Source: Xylaria sp. FL1777 (lineage: Eukaryota > Ascomycota > Sordariomycetes > Xylariales > Xylariaceae). Taken from it: 30,641 bases of DNA. Below the pieces are notes generated by a model. It made no database searches. It was not told the DNA's origin and worked only from the letters and a program-made list of their open reading frames with translations. The stretch lies in contig MU400861.1 in the NCBI GenBank assembly GCA_022578965.1, forward strand, positions 1-30,641, read 5' to 3'. The translations under genes and the position numbers were made by a program. Position 1 is the first letter of the stretch, and each line of letters starts with the position of its first letter. Shown piece by piece: positions 1 to 10,113 of this stretch.

Positions 1-121
1 ATATAAACAAAAATACTAGTTATACTATAATAAGTTATTAATTCTTTAAAAATGAAAATATTAGCTAAATATAAAATATAAAAAACAATTTTAATTATAT
101 AATAAACTATTAAAAAAATAC

Positions 122-134
122 TTTTTAAGCATAA
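122..134. repeat. Target site duplication of SINE copy 1, left
   Basis: TTTTTAAGCATAA here is repeated at 869-881, bracketing the SINE body. A 13-bp duplication fits LINE-mediated (target-primed) insertion. Confidence 0.85.
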
Positions 135-866
135 TAATTTGTATTACTTGGACAGACGGCCTATTAGCTATGCTAGTAGCTATTTGGTAAGACTTTATAT
201 AAGTAGAAACCTTTTTTGGAGCAAAAACTACCTATATATGTAAAGTATGCAATAGTTTTGCTACAGATTTTATTAATTTGCTGCTTTTTTTATATAATAC
301 TTTGCTTTAAATCTTGTATGCTAAGTTAGTAGCGCTTTTGCTTTGTAATGCAAAAGTATAAAAATTAGCGCGCTAACAAGGAGGTTTTTTGTTAATTTGT
401 AATAAAAGCGCCTTTTTGCTAGCTCTAGGTTTTGCAAGCTATAAATAATATAGTATTAAATAGATTTTAAGCATTACACGGCGTTATATTTTTTATAAAT
501 TGCTTAGTGCTAAGCAGTAGGCTTTAAGTTCTAATTACGCTAAAAATACGGGCTGTTTACTATATAAAGAAACTAGTGCTTATGTAGCATTAGCAATAAA
601 AGCTAAAGCTGCCTGTTTTTATAGTAGCTAGTATATTAAGTTAGTTATTTATATTGCTGCACTAGTAAAAAAGCAAAGTTTTTAAATTTTTAGCTTAACT
701 ATTTAACTTTTAATTTTTATGCTTTTAGTGCAGCAAGCGTACAGTTTGAACTAAGCTAAAAACAAACTAACTTTTGTTTTAAAGCAAAACAACTGCAAAC
801 TAAGCAGAACTTAAACCTATAACTTCAAAAAAAATAGCCAGACATATGCTATTGCGCCACTAAGCC
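135..866 (-). mobile_element. SINE copy 1, tRNA-headed, about 732 bp
   Basis: On the minus strand the element starts GGCTTAG at 866 and ends with AAGTAATACAA near 141. The head has an RNA polymerase III A-box-like sequence (complement of 848-860) and a B-box-like sequence (complement of 804-817), spaced as in a tRNA. The body is shared along its length with copies at 2787, 4862 and 29633. A 13-bp target duplication flanks it (122-134 and 869-881, with two extra bases 867-868). No protein is expected: a SINE is transcribed by polymerase III and moved by a LINE enzyme. The palindrome TTAGCGCGCTAA lies at 365-376. It is partly RIP-mutated, less than the neighbouring LTR elements. Length is in the range of large fungal tRNA-derived SINEs such as Foxy or Eg-R1, but I cannot assign it to a named family. 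Confidence 0.9.
804..860 (-). promoter_or_regulatory. Polymerase III A and B boxes of SINE copy 1
   Basis: The complement of 848-860 reads GTGGCGCAATAGC, close to the A-box consensus TRGCNNARNNGG. The complement of 804-817 reads GGTTTAAGTTCTGC, a B box (GGTTCRANTCC) changed by C-to-T and G-to-A. Confidence 0.75.
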
Positions 867-868
867 AT

Positions 869-881
869 TTTTTAAGCATAA
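869..881. repeat. Target site duplication of SINE copy 1, right
   Basis: Second copy of the 13-bp duplication TTTTTAAGCATAA. Confidence 0.85.
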
Positions 882-1013
882 AAAAAATATTATATTATTT
901 TAATAATTATATAAAATAAGTTAATAAACAGTTAATTTTATTATAAAAACTTTCATTATATTTAAAATATAAATTAACTTTTTTATTTAAAATATTTTTA
1001 TAAAAAAAAGTCT

Positions 1014-1287
1014 TTAGTACTTAGTAATTACTAAATATTAACTAGTATTTACTAATACTAAATTAGTATTATTAAAAAATACTAATACTAAATTAGTATT
1101 AGTAAAAACATATTAATACTAAATTAGTATTTCGAAATTAATACTAATACTAAATTAGTAATTATTAATACTAAATTAGTATTACTAATTTAGTACTAAT
1201 ACTAAATTAGTATTTTAAAATCGGTACTAATACTAATACTAATTTAGTAATTACTAATTTAGTCCTTATACTAAGTACTAAATTATT
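1014..1287. repeat. Array of near-palindromes ACTAAATTAGT
   Basis: About nine copies of ACTAAATTAGT or its complement ACTAATTTAGT, an 11-bp near-palindrome with a central A/T, are packed irregularly and joined by TATTAGTA-type spacers. The right edge (about 1257-1291, containing CCTTATACTAAGTACTAAAT) is an inverted match to the start of the array at 30457. It is not a perfect tandem repeat. Function is unknown; subterminal repeats of a DNA transposon, or a hairpin-prone satellite, are possibilities only. Confidence 0.8.
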
Positions 1288-2772
1288 AACCTTGCTTATA
1301 AACAAAAAAAATAAAAATAACTAGCTTATTATTTTTAAAAAATATTAAAGCAACTTTATTTAGTTTAAGCTATTTTAATAATAAGCATAATATTAAAATT
1401 AAGCTATTATTTATGCTTTTTAACCTAAAATTAAACTAATATTTATTATTTAATAAGTTAAAAATAAACAAATAGCTAAATAATTTAAATGCTTTTTTTT
1501 GCATAAAACGCTTTAAAAACATTAATAAAATTAAACAAATTTTTGTTTATTATAATACTTTTTAAACAAAAAAAATAATAAAAATAATACTAAAAGATTA
1601 TTTATTATAAACTAAAGCTTATAAACTACTTAAGCTAAAATTTAAGCTTTAAAACTTTAAATAAAATAAATTTACTATTATTATATTATAAAATTTTAAA
1701 ATTTGCTTAAAAATTATATACTTTACTAATTTTAAAACTTATTTTTTTTAGCATTAAATATATATTAAAAATATTAAAGCTTAAAAAAATTACTACTTTA
1801 ATTTTTAACTTATTTAAAGTTTGCTTAAAAAGCTAAATTAAAATATTATTAATAAAATAATAAAATCTTTTAAAAAGTTATATAATAATTTAAACAAAAT
1901 ATTTTATAAAAACTTTTATAAAACATTAAATAACTAAATTAATAAAAGATTTAAGCTAAATTTTTATTTTAAAAAAACAAAAAAAGCATATAAAGCATAA
2001 AAAGAAGTTAATTATTTATATAATTATAATTTTAACAAGCTTTTATATATTATTATTAATATTGCTAAGCTAACTATTAATATAATTATATTAATTACTA
2101 AAATAATTATTATTAAAAAGCAATAAGTAAAATTAGCTTAATATTTTGCTTATAATTAAAATATAAATAATATTACTAAATAAATATAGCAGCTAAAATT
2201 AAAACAAAAAAACGTAGTAATTATAAAAAAAAAACTAAAAAAATGCTAAAAAAACTATAAAATTAATATATTTAACTAATTAATTAAAAATGATAAGCAT
2301 TATAATATTATAAAATTAATATAAACTTATTAAAAAAGCAAATGTTTAGTATTAATGCTATAATTTTTAAATATTTACAAAAAACTAAATATAACTTTAA
2401 AAAACAAAAATAAAGCAAATAATTGTTTAATTTTTTATAATAAATAAAATTAAACAATCTTTATTTAGCAAAAAAAACTATTTATTAAAAATATAGCATA
2501 AATAATTATTATGTTTATAAGTGCAGTTTTGCTTACAAATTAAAAAAGAAAAATATTATATACTAAAACTTTAAATAATATTTAAAAAAGCTAAAATTTT
2601 TTATAAGCTTTAAATGTATAAATGTTCTTTTTAAAGTTATAAAAATTAACAAAAATAAAAAAGGAATTTTTAATGCTGCAATAAAATAAATATATAATTT
2701 TGTTTTAAGCAATAATAAGTTGCTTAAATAAAAAGCTTATTATTAATTGCAAAAAAAAAATCTTGTTTTAAA
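1288..2772 (+). other. A-rich degenerate DNA, no identified gene
   Basis: The plus strand is A-rich, as in the coding strand of the retroelements here, and short open runs rich in Lys, Ile, Leu and Asn appear (for example around 2195-2260). I find no recognisable domain, LTR or terminal repeat. It could be the 5' part of Gypsy A or an older, unrelated element. Confidence 0.5.
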
Positions 2773-2786
2773 TAATAAAAATCTAA
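2773..2786. repeat. Target site duplication of SINE copy 2, left
   Basis: TAATAAAAATCTAA, 14 bp, repeated exactly at 3519-3532. Confidence 0.9.
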
Positions 2787-3518
2787 GGCCTAGTAGCGTA
2801 GTGGTATATGCTTAGCTACTTTTTTCGAAGTTATAGGTTTAAGTTTTGCTTAGTTTATAGTTGCTTTGCCTTAAAGCAAAAGTTAGTTTGCTTTTAGCTT
2901 AATTCGAACTGCATGCTTGTTGCACTAAAAGCATAAAAATTAAAAGTTAAATAATTAAGCTAAAAGTTTAAAAATTTTGCTTTTTTGTTAATGCAGCAAT
3001 ATAAATAACTAACTTAATATATTAGCTACTATAAAAATAAATAGCTTTAGCTTTTATTACTAATGCTATATAAGCATTAGTTTTTTTATATAGTAAACAG
3101 CTTATATTTTTAGTATAATTAAAACTTAAAGCTTATTACTTAGCGCTAAGCAATTTACAAAAAATATAGCGCTATATAATGCTTAAAATCTATTTAATAC
3201 TATATTATTTATAGCTTATAAAACTTAAAGCTAGCAAAAAAGTGCTTTTATTACTAATTAATAGAAAACCCTTTTGTTAGCGCGCTAATTTTTTTACTTT
3301 TGCATTACAAAATAAAAGCGCTGCTAACTTAGCGTACAAAATTTAAAGCGGAGTATTATGTAAAAAAAGCAGCGAATTAATAAGATCTATAGCAGAACTA
3401 TTGCATACTTTGCATGTACGGGTGGTTTTTGCCCCAAAAAAGGTTTCCATTTATACAAGTTTTACTAAATAGCCACTAGCATAGCTAACAGGCCGTTTGT
3501 CCAAGTAATACAAATTAT
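2787..3518 (+). mobile_element. SINE copy 2, tRNA-headed, 732 bp
   Basis: Starts GGCCTAGTAGCGTAG and ends CAAGTAATACAA plus a short AT tail. The A box TAGCGTAGTGG is at 2794-2804 and the B-box derivative GGTTTAAGTTTTGC at 2836-2849, so the first 70 or so bases are tRNA-like. An exact 14-bp target duplication (TAATAAAAATCTAA) defines both ends. The body matches copies 1, 3 and 4, and the palindrome TTAGCGCGCTAA lies at 3277-3288. The isoacceptor of origin is unclear because the anticodon arm has decayed into a T run. Confidence 0.92.
2794..2849 (+). promoter_or_regulatory. Polymerase III A and B boxes of SINE copy 2
   Basis: A box TAGCGTAGTGG (2794-2804) fits TRGCNNARNNG. The B-box derivative GGTTTAAGTTTTGC (2836-2849) fits GGTTCRANTCC after C-to-T and G-to-A changes. 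Confidence 0.8.
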
Positions 3519-3532
3519 TAATAAAAATCTAA
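3519..3532. repeat. Target site duplication of SINE copy 2, right
   Basis: Second exact copy of TAATAAAAATCTAA. Confidence 0.9.
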
Positions 3533-4002
3533 ATGCTAAAATAAAAAGCAAACAAAAAGGTTAAAAAAAAAAAAAACTTTACTAGCTAAATAACAAATAG
3601 CTAAACTAATTTTTAAATAAAAAGTTTAATAATTAAACTTTTATATTTTATAAAATAAAACTAGTAAAAGCTTATAATATTAAAAAAAATAATTTAATAA
3701 ATAGTAAGCTAAATAATAGCTTTATTATAATAAATCAAAATTTTATATAAAGTATTTTTTATAATATAAATAGTACTAAAGTTTTGTAAAGCTATATATT
3801 AAGCAAAAAGATTAGCATAAATGTGTTTTAAGCTAATTATTAAAAGCTTTTATTTAGAAAAGCTACTTTTTATTAAACAAAAAGTAAAAAAAGATCTAAA
3901 AACTAAAAAAAAAAGCCTTTTATAAATTAAATAATTAAAAAAATTTATTTAAATAATAATAAGTTTTTTATTTAATTTAATACTAAAAATATATAAATAA
4001 AC

Positions 4003-4800
4003 AACGATTTTTATAAGCAAAATATTTTACTAAAACTAAAAAGTTTTAATTATTAAGAACTTTAAAAGATTTAAAAAGCAAAACTTATAAAAAAAAGCTT
4101 AAAATTTAAAAAAATATAAGCTAAAAAGTTTAAAGACTTTTTAAACAAAAAAACAAATATTACTTTTAAAAACTTTATACTAGAAGTTTTAAAGTATTCT
4201 AATGTTTTTATTTAAACAATTGCTTAAATAAAAGCTAAATTATATTTTAAAGCAATAAAAGTTTTTAAGCTAATGCTAAAAATAATATTACTACTACTAA
4301 ATAACTTTAATAAAGGTTTAAATTAGCAAATTAAATTAAATATACTATAGCTTATTTTAAAAAAAAAAAGCAATAAGTTAAAATATAAAGCTTAACTAAA
4401 AACTTTATTATAAGAAATTTTAATTTAAATAAATATAAATAATGCTTTTTTTTATAAAAGCGTAAACTTTTTAAAAAATAACTTAAGATTTTAATAGCTA
4501 GCAGTTAAAAAAGCACAAAAAAGTTTTTAGCTAATATTATTATTAGCTAGTTAGCTTAATAAATATAAATTGCTTAATAGCACTTGCAAAACTAGCTTTT
4601 TATTAAATTATTTAGTAGCACAAATAAATAAAAAAATAAAATATAATAGTTTTATTATGTATATTTATATGCTTTAATTTAGCTTTATAACTGCTTTTTT
4701 AAAAAAGCAACGCTATAAAATAATAGAAGTTTTTTGCAATTAAAACAAATAAAATAATTAAATAATATTATTTTTTGCTTATATTGCTTTAAATCTTTAA
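4003..4800 (+). pseudogene. Unidentified coding remnant, possibly gag of Gypsy A
   Basis: One plus frame (codons starting at 4003, 4234 and 4576 are in phase) stays readable for about 800 bp with scattered TAA/TAG codons only. The longest open run, about 4552-4675, contains the residues STCKTSFLLNYLVAQ and then a Lys/Ile/Tyr-rich stretch. The frame is the same as that of the reverse transcriptase at 7840 and is not disturbed by SINE copy 3, since body plus duplication is 753 bp, a multiple of three. It would sit about where the N-terminal gag-pol of Gypsy A is expected. I do not recognise a gag, zinc-knuckle or protease motif, so membership in Gypsy A is inference. The flanks 3533-4002 and 4801-4847 hold nothing identifiable. 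Confidence 0.45.
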
Positions 4801-4847
4801 ACGTTAAAAAATAAGCTAAAGTTTAATAAAATGCTTTTTAAAATTTT

Positions 4848-4861
4848 AAACTAATATAATA
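4848..4861. repeat. Target site duplication of SINE copy 3, left
   Basis: AAACTAATATAATA, 14 bp, repeated exactly at 5601-5614. Confidence 0.9.
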
Positions 4862-5600
4862 TTGTTGTTGTATTACTTGGGCTAACGGCCTATTGGCCAT
4901 GCCGGTGGCTATTTAGTACAATACTTGTACAAGTGAAAACTTTCTTTGAAGCGAAAACCACCTGTATACGCAGAGTATGCAACGGTTTTGCGACAGATCT
5001 TATTAATTTGCTGCCTTTTTTATATAATACTCCGCTTTAAATCTTATATGCTAAGTTAGCAGTGCTTTTGCTTTGCATTATAAGGGTAAACAAATTAACG
5101 CGCTAACAAAGAGGTTTTCTGTTATAATTGTTATAGGTAAAAGTGCTTCCTTGTTGGCCTTAAGGTTACAAGCTATAAATAGCACAGTAACAAGTAGGTT
5201 TTAAGCACTAAACAGCGCTATATTTTTTATAAATTGCTTAGCGCTAAGCAATAAGCTTTAAGTTCTAATTATGCTAAAAATACGAGCTGTTTATTATATA
5301 AAAGAACTAATGCTTATATAGCGTTAGTAATAAAAGCTAAAGCTGCTTGTTTTTATAGTACTTAGTACACTAAGTTAATTATTTACTTTGCTATACTAGC
5401 AAAAAAGCAAAGTTTTTAAACTTTTAGCTTAGCTATTTAACTTTTAATTTTTATGCTTTTAGTGCAGTAAGCATGCAGTTTAAACTAAGCTAAAAGTAAA
5501 CTAACTTTTGCTTTAAAGCAAAGCAACTGCAAACCAAGCAAAACTTAAACCTACAACTTTAAAAAAAGTAGCTAGACGTATGCTATTGCACCACTAAGCC
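4862..5600 (-). mobile_element. SINE copy 3, tRNA-headed, 739 bp, least mutated
   Basis: Minus-strand start GGCTTAGTGG at 5600. The A box is the complement of 5582-5594 and the B box the complement of 5538-5551. Toward 4862 the element ends AAGTAATACAACAACAAT, giving the best view of the 3' tail, a short CAA repeat. It is flanked by an exact 14-bp target duplication. This copy keeps the most G and C of the four. It carries the perfect 18-bp palindrome TTGCTTAGCGCTAAGCAA at 5234-5251 and TTAACGCGCTAA at 5095-5106. Confidence 0.92.
5538..5594 (-). promoter_or_regulatory. Polymerase III A and B boxes of SINE copy 3
   Basis: Complement of 5582-5594 is GTGGTGCAATAGC (A-box like). Complement of 5538-5551 is GGTTTAAGTTTTGC (decayed B box). 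Confidence 0.75.
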
Positions 5601-5614
5601 AAACTAATATAATA
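5601..5614. repeat. Target site duplication of SINE copy 3, right
   Basis: Second exact copy of AAACTAATATAATA. Confidence 0.9.
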
Positions 5615-7339
5615 CTATATATTTATTATTTAAAAATAACTTAAAAAAACAAAAGTTATTAATTGTTATACTTATGCTACTTTTAAAAAAAGTAATATTT
5701 TTAGTTAAACTTTAGCTAAGTGTTAATTTTGCACTAGTAGTACTAAAAAAAAAATAAGCTTAAAAAGCTAATATAACTAGCATTAATAGTTCTAAAAAGC
5801 GCTAATTAAACTTTTAACTCTTTTAAAATAAAAATTTATAAAAAGCATAATAATTATATTAGCAATAATAGTTTAAACTTATTTAAAAAAACATTAAAAT
5901 ATAAGTTTTATAATAAAAAAAACGTAAGCTTAATAAATTATTTTAACTAAAAACACTTAAGCTTTTTAAATTTATGCTTTATATTAGCTTTACTATTAAA
6001 AACAAAAAGTATTTTAGCTATATTTTTAAATATTATAAAGCTAAAAAAATATATATAGCTTTGCTTAAAGCTTATTATAAAAATAAAAAACAAAATTTAT
6101 AAAAAAAATATTATTAAAATTATTAATTTTAAAGCATAGTTTAGCATTATTATAAACTTATTTATTAATAAAAACAGTTTTACTACTAAAAATACAAATA
6201 TAACTTAGAAAAAATTTAACTAAACTAATAATTTTATTAAATGTATAAAATGCTTAAAAACTACTATTTAAATAAATAAAAGATTGCTGCCTTTTTTGCT
6301 ATATATAGTTAGCAAAAAACAAACTACTTATTTTTTGTTGCTAAAAATAAACTTTATTATAAAGTTTTAAATAAGTTTATATTTTTAAAGCTTTTATATA
6401 ATAGCTAATATAATACTTAACATAAGCTAAATTATTATATTAATAATAAACTATATTAAAAAGCTAAATTTAAAAGCTTAAAGTTATTAATAATTAAAAA
6501 ACTAATATATATTTGCTAAATTATTAGTTTAATAAATAAGCTATATAAAGCGTATAAATTTTAAACTTTAAATAAAAAGTTTAATAATTAGTAAAAAAAA
6601 GCAAAAGAAAAATTAAAAAAACATAATTTAAAAAAATGTACAAATATAAACTTTTAAAAAAATTAAAATTTATATAATAATATAATATTAGTAGCTTTTT
6701 TAACTTTTTTTATATAAAATATTAAACTTTTTAAAAACTTAAAAATATAAAACAACAAAAAAGTTTGTGCTACTTTTAGTAATAATTAACTATTTAAAAT
6801 ACTTTTAGTTATAATAAAAAAAACATTAAAGCAAAAAAATACTAAAAGATTAATAATTATAAAAACTAAAAATCTTGTATATAAAACAAAAAGCATAAAT
6901 AACTTAATTATAACTTTAATTTAAGCATTATTAATTTTTTAAGCTTTAAAAACTAACAAATTAATAAAAAATAAAACAATAATTTTAAATATAATATATA
7001 AAATAAAAAATAAAAAGATTTATTTTAAAGATAACGTATTATTTAATAGTACTATTTTATTTAAATTTTATAAGTAAAAAAAGCAAGCTTTAAAAAAAGC
7101 AAGCTATTATTTAAAAAATCTTATATTATTTTAATAAAATAGCATTTATTAAAACATATATTTATGTTTTAGTATTATTTTTAAAAGCACTTAATTAACT
7201 ATTAAATAACTAGCTATATTTTTAAAAAAGCTTTATATAATTAACTTTACTTAGTAAAAAGTAGCATTATTAACTAAAATATAGTATTGCAAAAAAATAG
7301 CACTTTTATAAAACTTTTTTAAAATAAAAAAAATATATA
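5615..7339 (+). other. Upstream gag-pol region of Gypsy A, undecoded
   Basis: A-rich plus strand leading into the reverse transcriptase at about 7340. By position it should hold the protease and the linker to gag. I could not read an Asp-Ser/Thr-Gly protease triad or a CCHC knuckle with confidence, and no LTR or target duplication is apparent. Confidence 0.5.
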
Positions 7340-8140
7340 ATAAAATCTTTCCTTTTTATAAAATTAAAACAGTTTTTTATAAAGCATAGCAAGTTTATAG
7401 CATTTTAATTTTTAAGCTTTTAAAAAATATTATTATAAAGGTTTTAAAAATTTAACTTAAATATAGTATTTTTAAAAAAGCTTATAGTTGATATTATAAT
7501 GCTTAGTTTTTAATACAAAAAAAAAGTAAAAAAGTTTAATTAATTAATTTAGCTATAAAAATAAATATAATTATTATATATAATGCTAATTTTTTTTAAA
7601 GTTATAATAAGTTTTTTAAAAAGTTTATAATATATAAAGTAATTTTTATAGTTAATTTATTTTTAAAATATAATTAAATATTACTTTTTATTTTTAGCTA
7701 AACAATAATTGCTTTTTTTATATTAATAAGCTTTTTTTAAATAATTACTTTTTTATAAAAAGCAATAAATTTAATAGCTTAATGTTTAAAAGTACTATTA
7801 AAAGTTTTATATAATATATTACTAATAAAGTATAAACTTTTTTTTAATAATATAATAATTAAAAAACTTATTACTAAATATAATAATTATAAAGTTACTT
7901 TAAGTATTAAATAATTTATATTAAAACATTTTAAAAATTTTAATGTTATATTATTTAATTTTAAGTTAGCTAAAATTATAGCTAGCATACTTAAAAGTAA
8001 ATAAACAAAACAAATAATTAAAATAGTTAGCTATATATATAGCACTAATAATAAAAGCTTAATAAAAGCAAAAATAATAAAAATTTTTAAATAAAAAACT
8101 TATAAAAACATTATAAAAGTATAATTTTTTTTAAAAATAA
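7340..8140 (+). pseudogene. pol: Reverse transcriptase of Gypsy A (Ty3/Gypsy)
   Basis: This is the polymerase domain that copies element RNA into DNA in cytoplasmic particles. The plus frame (codons in phase with 7840) reads the fungal Ty3/Gypsy RT in order: a fingers segment from about 7344, a segment with K-S-x-K-V-x-L-I-N at about 7530, and the catalytic loop at 7840-7851, now Phe-Phe-Asn-Asn. The two Asn are expected Asp codons changed G-to-A. Then come KYNNYKVT and, further on, IKIVSYIYS. The aromatic before the Asp pair is Phe rather than Tyr, as in a set of fungal Gypsy families whose loop continues into I-K-G-P. Stops are TAA/TAG, mostly where Gln or Trp is expected. Non-functional. 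Confidence 0.88.
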
Positions 8141-8169
8141 TAATATATTACTAAATATAAATTTAAAAG

Positions 8170-8690
8170 TATGCTATAATTATAAAACTATTAACGGTTT
8201 TATTATAAAAAAATAAGCTGTTCTGCTTTAAAAAACTATAAAAAAAAGCTATAAAAAAGCTTTAAAAAGCTATTATAATAGCTTTTATTTTTATTACTTT
8301 TAATTATATAAAAAAGCTTATTTAGCTAAAAGTTAATGCTTTTAAAACTAGCTAAAATGCTATTTTATATTAAAAAGTTAATAAATTTATTAAGTTAGCT
8401 AAATATAAGTTTAAAATATAAAAAAGCTTTAAAAAAAATATAATGCTATAAAGTTAAAAAAGCTTACTATTATTAAAACTTTTTAAAAGTTATATAATTA
8501 TTTTTATAAAATTATGTTTTATTTAAAAATTAATACAAAAGTTTTTATAGCTTAGCTAAACAATAAACTTTTAGTATTATTAAATGCTTAATTAATAAAA
8601 TAAATAGCATATATAAAAACTTTTAATTTTATATTTTATTATATACTAAAAAAGAAATATATAGCTACTAATAAGCTTTTTAAAAAACTT
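8170..8690 (+). pseudogene. pol: RNase H domain of Gypsy A
   Basis: Ribonuclease H removes the RNA strand during reverse transcription. The frame at 8281 is in phase with the RT and reads AFIFITFNYIKKLI, a stop, then LKVNAFKT, the start of a Gypsy RNase H, with the first catalytic Asp now Asn. Near 8604, in a shifted frame, IAYIKTFNFIFYYILKKK followed by YIATNKLFK corresponds to the conserved end of the domain before integrase. The frame change implies at least one small indel, probably in an A or T run. Order RT then RNase H is as expected for Ty3/Gypsy. Confidence 0.85.
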
Positions 8691-8699
8691 TTTAAGTTA

Positions 8700-9740
8700 T
8701 TAAATAAATTAAATAATTATTAAAAAAAAAATATAAAAAATTTTATTAATTTTTAACTATATATAATAGCTATTATTATTATATATAAAAAATTAAGCAA
8801 TTAATTAATTAAAAGCTTAGTATACTAAAAAACAGAACTTTTATTATATTTAAAAAAGAATTAAAGCAAAAAAAGCAAGCAAATTGCTAAGTATTTTATT
8901 TTTAAGTAAATTTTAAAAAAACTTATAACAAAAAAAAAGCAAAAACACTTTAAAAAAAAGCTTTTAAATTTTTTATTAATAAGTTTATTTTTTAAAAAAA
9001 AGCAAAGTTTAAAAAAATGCTAAAAAAGGTTATTAATAATAAAAAAACCTAAAAAGCTTTTATTAAAGAAAACTATAAAAAAATAACATATAAAAGCTAA
9101 ATATTTATAATTTAATAAATAACTTAAAAATATTATTAAAAAAGCTTTTATTAAAACGTTTATATTATAATTATTAGTTATTTTAATTACTAAAAATTTA
9201 TTAATAATAAAAGAACTAAAAAATACTATTTTAATTATTTTTTAGATTTTTTAGTTTTTTAAGTTATAAATATATAAATTATACTATTAAACAATAGATT
9301 TAAAGCTATTATAAAAGCAAAATGCAAAATAATAACTTATTTAAAAGCTAAACTTTTAAAATATATAGATTTTTTAAGAATACTTAAATTTATTAAAAAA
9401 GAAATTATATTTTAGCATAAAATTCTTATTAAAATTAAGTATAATAATAGCTTTAAATTTAAAAAAAAAATAAAAAACGCAGTAAATACTTTAAGCTATA
9501 AAATAAACTATAGTTTAGCTTATTATTTTTAAGCTTAAAGCTTTATTAAAAAAAGCTATAAGCTAATAAAAAAAGCTTTATATAAATAATAAATAAAACT
9601 AAAAAAAATTAGCTAAAATACTTAAATTTAATAATATAAGCAAATTGTATTTTTATATGCTATTATAATTATAGCTTATATAAACTAATATATAAAAAAA
9701 TGCTAATTTTACTAATAAAAAATGTAATATTAACATAAAA
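8700..9740 (+). pseudogene. pol: Integrase of Gypsy A, partly readable
   Basis: Integrase inserts element cDNA into the chromosome. The catalytic-core end is readable. At 9438-9470 SIIIALNLKKK fits the strand holding the second catalytic Asp (now Ile/Asn-type codons after G-to-A and C-to-T). At about 9506-9590, two bases out of phase, SLAYYF, two stops in an Ala-Ser context, then FIKKSYKLIKKALYK fits the block with the catalytic Glu (now Lys). The frame slips in the A run at 9461-9477. The N-terminal HHCC zinc module (expected around 9000-9200) could not be read with confidence. Confidence 0.75.
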
Positions 9741-10113
9741 AGTAATTAAATAATAAAATATTACTTTTTATAAAGATTTTATTAAAGCTAAAGTTAAACA
9801 GCTAAAATACTATAACTAAAATATTATAAAAGTTAAAACAATTATAACTAAAAAAAAAAAATTAGCTATAAAAGCTAAATCTTAAAAAAACGCTTATAAA
9901 ATTAAGCAACTGCTTAAAAAAAGCTTGCTTGTTTTTTTTTATAATATTATGCTTTTAATAAATAAATTTAATAATAAAAAGCTATTATATAAATAAATTA
10001 GCTTTTATAAAGTTAAAAAAAATATTAATTATAAATAATATTAATTAATAAAACTAACTAATAAAGAATTAAAAAAGTTATTTTTTGCTAAAAAATTAAA
10101 GCAATTTATATAA
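9741..10113 (+). pseudogene. pol: C-terminal part of Gypsy A pol
   Basis: Frame with codons at 9889 (in phase with RT) reads NAYKIKQLLKKSLLVFFYN, then a block around KKLLYK-stop-ISFYKVKK, and ends LIKLTNKELKKLFFAKKLKQFI with TAA at 10111-10113. This matches the layout of the C-terminal module of fungal Gypsy pol: a G-D-x-V-L-L-like strand, a K-L-x-x-R-W-x-G-P-Y-like block, and a terminal Y-x-L-x-x-L-x-G-x-x-L-like block ending R-L-K. The TAA at 10111 is a plausible natural end. No chromodomain is visible. Confidence 0.8.

Noticed and set aside
2787..2860. A functional tRNA gene at the SINE head (also 29633-29705)
   Set aside because: A and B boxes are present, but acceptor and anticodon arms do not pair cleanly, and the same head recurs in all four repeat copies, so it is part of the SINE.
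4862..5060. Short open frame of about 40 codons in the SINE 3' half, minus strand
   Set aside because: Open in the least mutated copy only, no start codon context, and SINEs are not expected to encode protein.
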